Source of the DNA: Icerya purchasi
Lineage: Eukaryota; Arthropoda; Insecta; Hemiptera; Monophlebidae
DNA length: 64,000 nt
NCBI GenBank assembly: GCA_039619475.1
Contig: CM077116.1
Location: forward strand, 280,193,258 to 280,257,257
Direction of reading: 5' to 3'
A program made the position numbers and the translations under genes. The notes beneath the pieces are model-generated. The model searched no databases. It worked only from the letters and a program-made list of their open reading frames with translations, and was not told where the DNA came from. Positions 23,859 through 34,889 of this stretch are shown here, in pieces (positions within the stretch are counted from its first letter, which is position 1; every line of letters begins with the position of its first letter).

Positions 23859-24268
23859 CAGGCCCGTGCTTAGAATTTTGAGGGGGGGTGAAAATTTTCT
23901 TTACATATTTATTTTATGAATAACAATACGTTTTTCACTAATATTCATACTATTAATAATTTCCATCATTTTGATTTATATATGTATTAATAATCATAAA
24001 TGAATTACCCGTATAAACATTAATAAAAATTACATATGTTATTGATTATACTCGTAATAAAAAATTTTGCATAAAATATTAATGAAGTACCTAAAGATAT
24101 GGGGAATATATATATATTTTTTTTTTTATTTTAATGGTAAGAACACCCTACTAAAAAATCATCAATATTTATTTAAAATTTTTGGCTTTTTCCCGATTTT
24201 TGTGTATTTATAATAACTATTACAGTTTTCTCGGAGAAGTCTCCCCCCCCCCCGTGGACACGGCCTTG
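23859..24268. mobile_element. hAT-type MITE
   Basis: A 410-bp non-coding element begins CAGGCCCGTGC and ends GGACACGGCCTTG, giving imperfect inverted ends (CAGGCCCGTG against CAAGGCCGTG). The 8-bp flanks are ATTGCCCA (23851-23858) and ATTGCCTA (24269-24276), differing at one base. Eight-base duplication and the end sequence fit hAT. Confidence 0.65.
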
Positions 24269-26049
24269 ATTGCCTATACCGTTAACATATAATTTTCCGT
24301 AACAAATAAATAAATATATCCATATTTATACCGAAAATGCACCGCAATAAAATTTAATAAAATTAAAAGTTCATACAAATGAAAAAACCGATATTATAAT
24401 TAAAATGTCCAGAGAGAGAAAACTTTACTTCGTGTCCATACAAGTCGGGCGAGCTTTTTAAAGAAGACACATTGGTTAGACATAATCAGACATGTAAATA
24501 TAATCCATTTCAGCGTTGTACAGTTGTAAAACGTAATATGCTAACTTTCGAAAATTTTTGCAAATTTTGAAAACACTTTTGTTGCTAAAGAATTTATGAA
24601 AAAAGTTGACAATAATGAATACCGTATTGTCGCGTGTACCACTCGCCCTCGTGTAAGCCGCGCACCTCGAAAAAATTGAAAGAAAATTGTAAGCAATACT
24701 TTCATTATCGTATTACAAAATTTGTGAGAAATTTATGAATTTGATTAGGTTGCATTATAGAAGACTTGCGATGATTAGTAGTCATGTTCTTTTATCAGGT
24801 ATAAAAATATTACAGTAAAAAAATTATCAGGTACCTATATTTTGAAATACGGTTTATTATTTTTTTGTTTAAAGTTTGTTTCTTGAATAGATTAAGATTT
24901 TATCGATTCTGTGACAACAGGCTCGTAACAAACGTGTCTATGTCCTGGCTGTATAAACCTACAGAATACGAAACATCATTGTGTTTTTAGTGTTTACTCG
25001 ATTTTATTCATTTCAATCAAATTATAGCACAATTAGGGGAGTCAAATTAGATTTTCACTTCGGAAAAATTCCCCAATCGATGATTCCAAATGGAATGTGT
25101 TCAGAAAAGTGTGTATCAAAATGCCTCCGCGAGAAAATGTGTGCTAAATTTTTTATTTAACAATTTAGGTGCAAAAATGTGTTTTTTTGTCAGTAACTTT
25201 TTTATTTAAATTTTTTCGAAAAAACGAAAGAATGGAAAATTTTACAAAAGAAACATACGTGACATTTGCTTCTTCAATTTGAATTGAGCGAGCAGTAATT
25301 TTTTTATTAACGCTTCGATTCGGGCTGCGTCGAGCCATGTACTAGGCTGAGTGTGCACCCGTGCGAGCGCGCGCACCGTACATAAGTGGCTATAACTTTT
25401 AATTAACAAAAACAAATGACATAAAACCAATTACATATTAAAACGGATAATTTTTAGTAGTAGTGGTAGCTCATATGTTTGAATGATTTCTGAAGTATTT
25501 TGAATGTTTCATACATGAGTTTGAAGTGAAGTGTCGCAAGAATTTTCGATTATTTCATAAAATTCGACGAAACTTACAAAAGAATAAACAAAAAAAATAA
25601 ACAAACGCATGGATGTTATCTTCAAAGGGATTATCTAAAATAGGTGTCGTTCGGCAAAAAAGTTAGAAAAAATTATTTTGCAAAATTCACAAGCCTTTAA
25701 AGTTTATCAATTTTCGAAAAATGCATTTTTCCACTTCAAGAACTTTGATCGTTAATAATAAAATCTTAAAAAATGATGTTGACATTTTGTAGGTGGTCAA
25801 TTTGAAGCATAATATGATGTGTACTTTAAGGTGAAATAGTTTATTTTATAATTATTAAAATTTTTGGTGATGTTTTTCGAGACATAAAAAACAAAAAAAA
25901 AAATTACTCAAAATGTCTAAAAATTCGAGTATAAATAAATTGTTTAAACAAAAAAAGAAATTTTTTTTCAACATTTTGACTATATGAAGGTGATAGGTGA
26001 GATATAAATCTTGAAAAATACACCTTATTATAATAACCATTGAAAGAAA

Positions 26050-27393
26050 AAAAAAAAAAAAAGAACTTAAAGAATTATTACGATACGAATTAGCACCCTT
26101 TCTTTTATCATTATTCGATGAATCAGGTATGCGAAAAAATGTTAAATCTCAATTATATAGTGTATATATACATCATCATCTACTGCTCTACACGTACTGC
26201 AAAATATACAGTACGTTATTGATGGAGGAATGTTACTGCATCGAGTACTACGGAAAGTAAATGAAAAGTTCGGTAGTATTTGCAACAGCAGCACATCTTG
26301 TATTTACGAAGAAATTATGGAAGAAATGTAATTGTAGTTTTCGATAGTTATAGTTATAGCGTGAAATCAGCAGAAAGAATTCGTCGAAGTTGCAAACAAA
26401 AATGCGCAGATATTTTCTTTAATTGGGAGATATGCCAAGAAAAATTTCTCTCAAACGAAAAGAATAAAATTTCTTTTATAACTTTATTAACCGATAAACT
26501 GAAAGATAATAATATTTCTGTAGCTTAAGCAACTGCCGATGCAGATACTCTAATTGTTCAGACTGCACTTCGTCTAACGAATTCAAAAGTTTTTATTGTT
26601 TCCAAGGATATTGATGTTCTGGTTATTTTAGCTGCATTATGCCCTCATGACAAGGAAGTATATTTCTTAAAACCAAGAAGAGGTAAAATAGAAAGAAGTT
26701 TTTTTATCCAAATGCAAAAAATTGTATCCTTTTCCTACACGTGTTCAGCGAATGTGATACAACATCAGCTTTTTTCAATCGTGGAAAAAATTCATTTATT
26801 ACAAAATTTGAAACTAACAAAGTACTGCAAGCAATGGCACAACTATTTTATAATAAAAATTTTTGTATAGATGAACTTTTTGAAGCTGGTGTTAAATATA
26901 CATTGGCTTTATACGGCGCTTCAAAATATAAAAAAGATTTAAATAAGTATCGATATAAATGTTTTGTTAGAGATGTTTCGAAACGAAGAAAAATGACCCT
27001 TTCATTTTTACCTCCTACTAATAACGCAGTATTGCAACATATTAATAGAGGGTACTTACAAGTACAACAATGGTCGGGTGAAAAACTATCACCACATGAA
27101 TGGGGATGGACGAAAAAAGATATTTTTTGTCCTGTCAGCATGACCGATCCTCCAGCAACAAAAAAAAACTATTAAGAACTTTATTTTGCAGCTGTAAAAG
27201 TGGCTGTGAAAACAATTGTGGTTGCAGAAAAACCGGCTTATACTGCAGCGTTGTCTGTTTGAATTGTAGTGGAGTAGATTGCTCAAACAGTCCTCAAGTA
27301 TGTGATCTGACTGAAGATGAGTACGACATTTCGGAAGATGCATCTGAAACTGCAGAAATTTCAGATTGCTCAGCAGAATTAGTAGAATGTTAA
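26050..27393 (+). pseudogene. repeat-family protein with PIN-like acidic motifs and CXC cysteine domain
   Basis: Frames joined by eye give KELKELLRYELAPFLLSLFD and ESGMRKNVKSQLYS (26050-26150), IDGGMLLHRVL (26215-), VIVVFDSYSYSVKSAERIRR (26318-), ADADTLIVQTALRL with SKDIDVLVILAAL (26537-), FSECDTTSAFFNRG (26741-), and SFLPPTNNAVLQHINRGYLQ with EWGWTK. After an A-run frameshift at ~27165 comes LFCSCKSGCENNCGCRKTGL and further CxC pairs. I recall this arrangement from multicopy unnamed proteins in arthropods and cnidarians. Conserved Asp residues (VVFD, DADT, DIDVLV) resemble a PIN/FEN nuclease-like fold. The tail resembles a TSO1-type CXC domain. At least four frameshifts or stops make it non-functional. 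The biochemical role is unknown. Confidence 0.6.
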
Positions 27394-27639
27394 CAGAATA
27401 CCCATCAGAATCAGATGATAGAGCGTAATTGATTCAAATGCACTGTAAAATTATACGAATATGTAACGTAAAAATTTAAGCTCTTTCAAGTGAAGGATAT
27501 ATCAATGACATTGCTGTGTTTATTTTTTTCCCTCTTAAATACTAAATGAATACTTTTGGAGCAATTTTATGACATTATTGTTTAGAAAAAAAGTAAGAAA
27601 GTTATTATTCTTAATTTTTGTGATGAATTTTCCATATAT

Positions 27640-27860
27640 TTAATTATGATCGGCCATTTTGGATCTACTATTTTCAATTTCTGAAGTAGAATATCAAATT
27701 TGTGATAATCGCACCTAGCAAACACCAAGAAGTCTATGTTTTCAGGTAATTTTCCAATATTTTTACGTGTCCATCGGCCATTTTGAGTTCGTTATTTTGA
27801 ATTTCTAAAATTTGACATCAGATTCGTATTCAGTACCCCCTAAAAAACTCCTATATACCA
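27640..27860. repeat. diverged ~124-bp tandem duplication
   Basis: ATCGGCCATTTTGGAT with a TTTTCAATTTCTGAA follow-on at 27649 recurs as ATCGGCCATTTTGAGT with TTTTGAATTTCTAAA at 27773. It is downstream of the CXC pseudogene and inside the TIR-bounded unit. Confidence 0.6.
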
Positions 27861-28277
27861 ATTTTCATAATTTTTCATTAATAAATATCTGAGAAATTAA
27901 ATTTTGTAAATAATTTTTCACTTTTTCACTGTTATTGAACAAATAAATAATTAGTACACTTTTTTAAAAGGTGGCATTTTTAGTTAACACTATTAACAAG
28001 CGAATGCAAAAGGTTTCATCAAAAAGTATGGATCGCGGAATTATTCCGAAGTTTAGGCCTGATTTTGTCTAACTCCCTTAAATAGTATGAATGACAATCA
28101 TATTAAACATTAGAACAGCGTAGGCCTAAATAAACAAGCAGCAATGGAAAGGAATGTGTGGTTAGGAATGGGGAGGTCAACGACCGGTCAGCTGCAATCC
28201 TCATGTAAAACTCGCACTTCCATTTTACGGCATAAAATTCTGGGAAAAATGTGCGCGTGCTACAAGCGACAATACGG

Positions 28278-29096
28278 TATTTAGATGCACAACTTGATAT
28301 TGAGAAATATATTAATTTATTCGATATTAATTATTACTGTTAGGATGAAAACTATTTATAATTTTATTTTTATGAAACTTGTGAAGTTTATTAAAATTTG
28401 AATTTACGAATTATTTAACGAAGAGCGGTATTTTTTGTGTGGAATTTTTGATAGCAGTGAATGGGTGACGTTAAAATAAATTTGGTAACTCGTGTTTCCG
28501 ACTAACTCAAATGATAATGTTTAACGGATGATACCTGAAAATCACCGCAGGTAGTCCGTAAGAAGGTCTGAGTTCGCTACGTCCGAAAGAGCTGGCCCCA
28601 GAAAATTTCGTTATATAGTCGTTATTCAACTAAATATTGACAAGTTTTAACTTATACATCTGCAATAGTTAAATCAGTTTTCTATTATTCTAACTTTAGT
28701 ATGGTCCAATTTATAGGAAATTGTATATTACACCAAAGTAATATTATAATAATAAAATGTAATGTAAAGGCAGTGCAGGGTAGTTTTTCTTTCAAACATG
28801 TCATAATTGAATGCTATTCTTTGAAATATAATCACACAGAGTTTTACACTTTTATTTATAATTTCATAGACTCGTTTTTAACGATTCAGGTAATGAATTA
28901 TACATATATCTTCGAACCATTTCCGTTTAAACATGATACTGATTATATCACGCAGGTTAAGCTTTCTCTTGTATAGATGATCTTCTAATTCCATCTCAAA
29001 TTGTTATACCAAATTTGTCTCTGTTTTTTTTTTTTTTTTTAATACATATAACAGTAATAAATTTCTAACATTTAATATATTATTGACCTAATCATG
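28278..29096. other. no recognisable gene
   Basis: AT-rich DNA with a 91-codon plus frame (28701-28976) that I do not recognise. A T-tract lies at 29024-29040. Confidence 0.4.
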
Positions 29097-32000
29097 TTAC
29101 TTTCCCGAGTTTATCTTTTTACATATAGATTTTTGCAAATAATTTATTGGTGTTAAATAGTAACTTGCCGCACCTCCCCGGTGAATAATCCCATATGCTG
29201 ATGTCGGCTGGTACAGAGCTAAATATAAGGTCCTTAGTTGTTTGGAATTAAAATATTGTTCTAATTTGGTTTTCTTAATTTCGCTGATGAATATGGTAGA
29301 TGGACTCCCCATAACAGTTTATAGTCTAACAAGGGGAGAGTACGACTTTGAAAATTCATTTCGGAGCAAGACTCTTTATAACAATAGTACTCCCTTAGGG
29401 TGTTCACACTTTAATTAATTATTTTTACAATTATATAAATCTGTTATTTACAAACATCAATAATTTAAATAGAAAGTATTTTATTTTGTTTAGGAAAAAG
29501 GTTTATTAAATATGAAATAATATTTTAATTATAATAACTATTTTTTTTTTTTTTTAAATACAAAATAACTAATAGTTATGATAATAATACTTATAAATAG
29601 TTATAATAAATAAAACGTTTAAATTGTATTGTTATTTAATTTAATTTTACATACATTTTTGATTACAAACAAGAACTAAAAATGATAATTGTCATAAAAA
29701 CATTTAAAACAATAAATTTTTTGGCATCTAGCGCAATTAATTCAAGAGGAATTATTGCAAGAACCAATGTTCTTTAAGAAATTCATTTAGAAAACAAACA
29801 TCATTTACAATCAAGATAATTTCTCTAGACTCTAATATGATTGAAGTAATTGTAGTTACTATTTATATGTATTATTATCATAACTATTAGTTATTTTGTT
29901 TTTTAAAAAAGAAAATGTTTATTATTATTAAATTATTTATTTAATAAGTCTCGTTCATAAACAAAATAAAATATTTTTTATTTAAATAATTGTAAATAAC
30001 AGATTTATTTAATTGTAAAAATAATTAATTAAACGAATTAAAAAAAAAAAAGTTAGTCGAGCATGAAATTCGAACCTGAGCGTAAATAAACATATTAGTA
30101 TTTTAGAAGCTTTTTTCTCTCCGAATTGGGTGGCCATTCGACGCTATTATTATTAAAGGCTGAACACACCTTGAGGGAGTACTACCGTTATACAAAGTCT
30201 TATTTCCAAGGTCGTGCCCTCCCCTTGTAAGTAAACTCCTAAATATTTTAGTAAGTACGCTTTTTCTATTAAAACTTCATCATTGCACATTGTTTTTAAC
30301 TGATCTCATCTATGCTGAGGGAGGTAACTGTATACTAAATATTTCGTTTTTTTAACATTTAATTCTATGCCGTTTATTGACATCTAGTCGCGTATCTTGT
30401 TTACGCAATTTTGTACTAATTTTTGAAGTATATTTGGCAAACGAGAACTCACAATGAGTACGGTATCATTAGCATGGCTAAAAATTTTCTTCGACGCACT
30501 TAAATTACATAAGTCGTTAATATGAAGAATAGTACGGAACCCACACAATACTGCTTTGCGGTACGTCGCATTCCTGAATTATTTAATCGCTAAAAGTATT
30601 GTTTATTTTTGTAATAAATTTGCGCCCTGATAAATACGATTTAAACCGCTCATAAATAAAACCGCGAAAGCCACACGCATATATAACCTTTTCAACAGTA
30701 CACACAAACGCTTTGCAAAAATCAAAGTAAATTGCAATCACAGAAGAGCGGTCGTGCTCTAAACTATCAGCTATAGATGCAATGTGATTAAACAGCGCAT
30801 CGTCTATGCTTTTGTTCTGCAAGAATCCATACTAGTTTTTGCAGAAAAATCATTCTTACGTAAATAGTTTGTAACTTTTTTTCTTTTAAACATTTTTCAA
30901 GAATTTTTGAGAAAGATGATAATGAGCAGATTGGTTTATAATTTGATATATCAGACACGTTTCCATTCTTTTATGCTGGTGTAATAATACCCAGCTTTAG
31001 AATGTTTGGAAATTTACCCACTTTAATAGACTCGTTTATTAAATAACTTAACGGTTTTACGAAAAATGTTACATTTTCCTTTATAAGGATGATTGATAAA
31101 CCGTCAAACCTACAGAAATTCTTGTTTGACAATAACACAAGATGATATTTTTTACTTCATTTTCCGAAAAGTCAACTAAACCGAATGAATTGAAATTTTG
31201 CCTGATTTGCACAATAAATAGTTCGATCAAAATTAAAATTTTCTTTCACTGTTTTAACAACATTTAAAAAGTAATTATTAAAATCATTGGCTAACACCGC
31301 ATATTTATTCTCCTTTGCCGTTAAAATTGTGTCATTAACTTTAATATCTTTCAGAATAGATTTCTTGTTACCTATTACCTTACTAATTAATGCTCCGTAC
31401 CTATTTGGGCTATTATTGCAATCCTGTGTAACTTTTGCGAGTAATACTTTCTTTTCGTTATTCGAATTAATTCTTGTAACTGTCTCGAAACTTGTTTATT
31501 ATGTAAAATTAATTCACCGCCGGCACGATGCTTTTTAAAGAATAAATATAGTGAGTTTTTTTCCTAATGATAATTTAATCATCTCTTCTGCGACCTACCT
31601 AGTTCTTTTACTTTGTAATTTGCAATTATTACGCTGACGTTTGTACTGCTTCATAATATTCATTTCAATATTATGTAAATGTGTCAAATTTAACATCGAT
31701 AGATGTTGACTGGTATATTTTAGTTTTATTAATTGATGTTAAATTTTTCCGAAACAAAAATCTATCAACGAGATGGATAAGCTCGCTAATTTTTTGCCGA
31801 AAATAGCAATCTAATTTAACATCAATGCTTAAAACGGAGTGGTCAGGAAAAGTGCGCCGGCTAATATTAGTGCTAATCTGTAACTTTGTGTTTGCATTTT
31901 GAATTCCCCGAACAAGGGCATGGTCCAAATAGGAAGGAATACTTCCCGCTTCAGAAAGTTGGCTCACTTTGTATACTTTTAAACCCAGTTGAAGTTAATA

Positions 32001-32450
32001 AATTTAGATATGTTGTTTAGACTTTTAATTTTGTCCAATAAATTTATACTTACGTCAACAGTGATCTCTTCTAAAACGGTTATGACATTGTATAGGTCAG
32101 ACAGAATTCGCAAAAATGATATATATCTATAATTGAGAAGTAGCGATTGTTATCTAGTATAATGTTTAAACAAACGACATTACCGGTTGAGATTTGTAAA
32201 TATCCTGGTTGATATAAATTAATACTTCCCCTCCGCCTGATCTTTTATTTACTCTCCAGTTCTCACATCAAATATATCCAGGAATTTCGTATCATGCTAC
32301 TTCTTCATGTTTTAGTTAACCAAGTTCCAATTAACATTATAATATCGTAGTCCATATTAGACCCGTTCAGTAACAGTAACAGTTCATTAAAGTGCGCTCT
32401 TAAACTACTTACATTTAGAACAAATACTTGTAAAACGTTATTCTGCATTT
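29097..32450 (-). pseudogene. LINE ORF2 (CR1/L2-like), near full length but decayed
   Basis: On the minus strand the endonuclease start is at 32446 (FVLNVSSLRAHFNEL, YDIIMLIGTWL). The endonuclease end is near 31967-31760 (SYLDHALVRGIQN, FPDHSVLSIDVKL). The reverse-transcriptase palm is at 30822-30583 (SIDDALFNHIASIADSL, AIYFDFCKAF). Then LLKYLGVYL stops at 30231, where a TIR element intervenes, and ISEIKKTKLEQYF, LYLALYQPTSAYGII continue at 29300-29097. The domain order is endonuclease, reverse transcriptase, thumb. Many stops and frameshifts are present. The YADD box is not preserved in a readable frame. Confidence 0.75.
29330..30227. mobile_element. foldback TIR element with TAA duplication (PIF/Harbinger-like)
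   Basis: The ends CAAGGGGAGAGTACGAC (29330) and, in inverse, CAAGGGGAGGGCACGAC (from 30227) begin long inverted arms. They share TAGTACTCCCT and, further in, CATAACTATTAGTTATT-type sequence, about 250 bp per arm with indels. TAA flanks both sides (29327-29329, 30228-30230), matching the TWA target of PIF/Harbinger elements. It interrupts the LINE ORF2 exactly after YLGVYL, and the ORF2 homology resumes on the other side. No transposase is present. Confidence 0.75.
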
Positions 32451-32559
32451 TTTCCCATTTTTTTATTTATTTATTTCATGACTGAGATGAAACCTATACC
32501 ACTGTTAAATAATAATTCTGTTTCTAAAATAGATATATAACATACGTGAATATATTTAT

Positions 32560-33600
32560 TTATTTATTTATTTATTTGCAACAATGTACAAACAACAACC
32601 TTTCAGCCAATTACAGTTTGCACGTATAGAGCTAAAACACGGTATAAAAATTATTAATCTAGCTAAAACGAATTCACATAAACCCACACTGGCGGATTAA
32701 AACAATATAACCGAACAAACTCAGAGTGGTAAGTATTATAATATTACGACATGTATTCCTCAAAACTTACAATTGCATCTAAATTCGAACTCAATCATAC
32801 ACACCTACTCAAACTCATATACACACACTAGCATTCTAGTTGCCCAAAAAATTCAGCTGGCAAGTAGTTATAAAATTTTAAAAGACAAGAGTATTAAATG
32901 TACTCTAAACAAATGAACGGCAGTTTCAGTAATATATAAGCTCAGTGGACGTGTGAACGGAGAAGTAGAGTTGTAGGTCAGTTTATAGTACCCAGCAGTC
33001 GACTAAGATCTTTAAAATTATGACAACCTAGGATGTCACACTGCACTCATCTAAAATATTGTTGTAATCACTCAGTAATGCTTTCATTGAAGAATATGAA
33101 AAGTGCTGTGTATTAGCTTTCCATATGTGTGAAACAACGCATTTTTTCGGCAGTTAAATGATGGAATTTTAATATCGATTCTTTCCAATAAATGCGGAGA
33201 AATTATCTCTCCATGAAGTATTTTATGCAAGAAACAGACCCGAGCAACACGTTTGCGACTCGAAAGAGTCTTAAAATTAAATGTATCTAATAAATCCATG
33301 TAAACCGCATTAGTTGGAAAATACCTGACTCGTTTAAAAAATAAATACTTTAAAAACTGCATTTGGACTGCTTCTATTTTTCTGATCATTATTTTAGAGG
33401 AGGGATTCCAAATAATAGCTGCAAACTCTAATATTGACCGGACTAAACTGTTACATAGTGTGACTAATGTGTATCTTGAACAACACAGTTTTTACAATTT
33501 CTGAATAAAAAACCCAACATCCATCTTGCCTAATCGTATGTAATAAATGAGCATTGAAAATGAGTTTGGAGTCAAATATTACCCCTAAATCTCGGATTTA
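32560..33600 (-). pseudogene. LINE 3' part with ORF2 C-terminus and TTTA tail
   Basis: Translation of the minus strand near 33590-33500 gives a decayed DLGVIFDSKLIFNAH-like segment. Then come FAAIIWNPSSKIMIRKIEAV and QMQFLKYLFFKR, with RKRVARVCFLHKILHGEI at 33280-33210, ending in a stop at 33084. This is the thumb and C-terminal region of a CR1/jockey-like LINE. The 3' untranslated part ends in a TTTA repeat at 32560-32578. The element is 5'-truncated near 33600. The stretch 32451-32559 holds another TTTA run. Confidence 0.7.
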
Positions 33601-33604
33601 ATTC

Positions 33605-34150
33605 TTAGTTTCCAGGTAAACGTTCCTTATACTTCTTCTTATCGTATCGGTCAGCATTATAGTTCTTTCTTCGCCCCGTAAGCAACAACCTGGATCGCAT
33701 TTTCGGGTATAGTTTTGGACATTGTATCCTCAAATTTGCACTGAATTGGCAATAAGGGGCATGTAAATAAATGATCCGAGTCTTGTTTGATTCCGCAGTC
33801 ACACTTATTGCTCTCTGACATAATACCCCATTTTTCCAAGTTATTTTTCGTCCTTGCTGTTCTTGTCCGCATTCTATTTAAGGTTTTCCACGTTCTCCAG
33901 TCTAATACACTTCCAGCAGGCAGATTTTCGGCCGGTTCTTTCCATATTTCGAAGCGCTCTTTTTCTGTTTCTCTTTTCCACATCCTTATTCTTGCTGACG
34001 CAGGCGTTTCTGAGAGCGAGCTTGTTGTCTTTAAGAAGCTTTTTCTTGACTTTAGACGGTATATCGGCGTCTCGTGTCCATATAAAGGGTGTCTACAACC
34101 TGTTTCTTGTTTAGATTTTTCTATTATTGCTGCTACCTCTCGTATACTAT
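33605..34150 (-). pseudogene. LINE ORF2 C-terminus with CxC-H-C zinc motif
   Basis: From about 34130 the minus strand reads AAIIEKSKQETGCR and RHPLYGHETPIYRLKSRKS with a frameshift. It then gives VLDWRTWKTLNRMRTRTART, KNNLEKWGIMSESNK and CDCGIKQDSDHLFTCPL, ending near 33657. The TWxTLNRxRT block followed by CDCGxxxxxxHLxxCP is the C-terminal region of many jockey/I-like LINE proteins. It is truncated upstream. Confidence 0.7.
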
Positions 34151-34154
34151 AAGT

Positions 34155-34500
34155 TGATGTAATTGCCTTAAATTTCCGAGTAAAAGTAATATAATAACGC
34201 TGATGTATTTATCGGCAATCTATTTTTTATACTCCTACTTTCGAAATTTTCGATATCTATTTGTAGTAATGATATACATCACTGCTGTTTTTTATTTCTT
34301 TTAATAATTTCGCATCATTTACTTACAGCAATATATTAGCGTGTTGTATCACTCGGGGTAAATCATTGATGTGTAATAAAAACAGAAGAGATCCTAAAAC
34401 TGAGTCTTGCGAAACTCTTGACGTACAGTAGAAACTCGCAGATTTTGCAATTATTGAATTGAACACGTATTGCTTCCTGTCTGAAAAGTAACTTTGAAAT
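34155..34500 (-). pseudogene. LINE reverse-transcriptase palm remnant
   Basis: The minus strand translates to VSQDSVLGSLLFLLHINDLP, RVIQHANILL, VNDAKLLKEI and VYHYYKQIS. This corresponds to the GVPQGSVLGPLLFxxYINDLP and YADD-containing region of CR1/jockey-like elements, with the first catalytic Asp replaced (VND for ADD). Stops are present. It directly abuts the left edge of the R1-clade array. Confidence 0.6.
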
Positions 34501-34502
34501 AA

Positions 34503-34877
34503 TTATAATAATTCTCTGGGAAAACAAAAATTCGTTAAGTTATAAGACAATGTCCAACCAGAGACAGAGGTCAAGAAGTTCCCGGTGCACATAGTCGCAC
34601 CCAAGTTGTTCCCCAACTGATGAGCGGCCAGATCATTAGGAAGGTTCACAACATGAAGTGACCAGGCATCAAGGAACTCCTCGAGCATAAGACCCCTTCC
34701 GCAGATGTCAGCATTATACCATATTGGTGAACAGGCATTGAAGTCGCCCCCAATTAGAGTTTTACGGCCTGGCAGACCCGGGAGGATCCGCTCAAGACCG
34801 CTCAGAAATGGTTCAATCCCTGGATTATACTGATAGTACACAGAAACTCCATTGCCTAGTACCACAGTCCTACACAT
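34503..34877 (-). pseudogene. R1-clade ORF2 endonuclease fragment
   Basis: The frame contains TVVLGNGVSVYYQYNPGIEP, LPGRKTLIGGDFNACSPIWY and SLHVVNLPNDLAAHQLGNN, ending in SGWTLSYN. GGDFNA is the conserved Asp-Asn motif of apurinic-like endonucleases and marks the second half of that domain. It is cut at 34503, where AT-rich LINE DNA begins, and is joined upstream to Gag sequence near 34890. It corresponds to part of the region deleted from units A, B and C. Confidence 0.85.
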
Positions 34878-34889
34878 ACAATGTGTGAG

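Larger units (their letters stand above)
25033..28082 (+). mobile_element. TIR-bounded unit carrying a DTTS/CXC protein gene
   Basis: The left end TTAGGGGAGT, followed by ACTTCGGAAAAATTCC, is matched in inverse by TTAAGGGAGT and ACTTCGGAATAATTCC read from 28082. The middle of the repeat is diverged. It encloses about 3.05 kb with one recognisable, broken gene on the plus strand. The flanks do not show a clear target duplication. No classical transposase with a DDE signature was recognised. Confidence 0.45.
24622..28277. mobile_element. TIR element at TA, split by a second element
   Basis: CCGTATTGTCGC at 24622 is repeated in inverse at 28266-28277. Similarity extends about 30 bases inward (TCGCGTGTACCACTCGC against TCGCTTGTAGCACGCGC). 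TA flanks both ends. Excluding the inner element (25033-28082) leaves about 600 bp of non-coding DNA, so this looks like a MITE that received another insertion. Confidence 0.55.
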
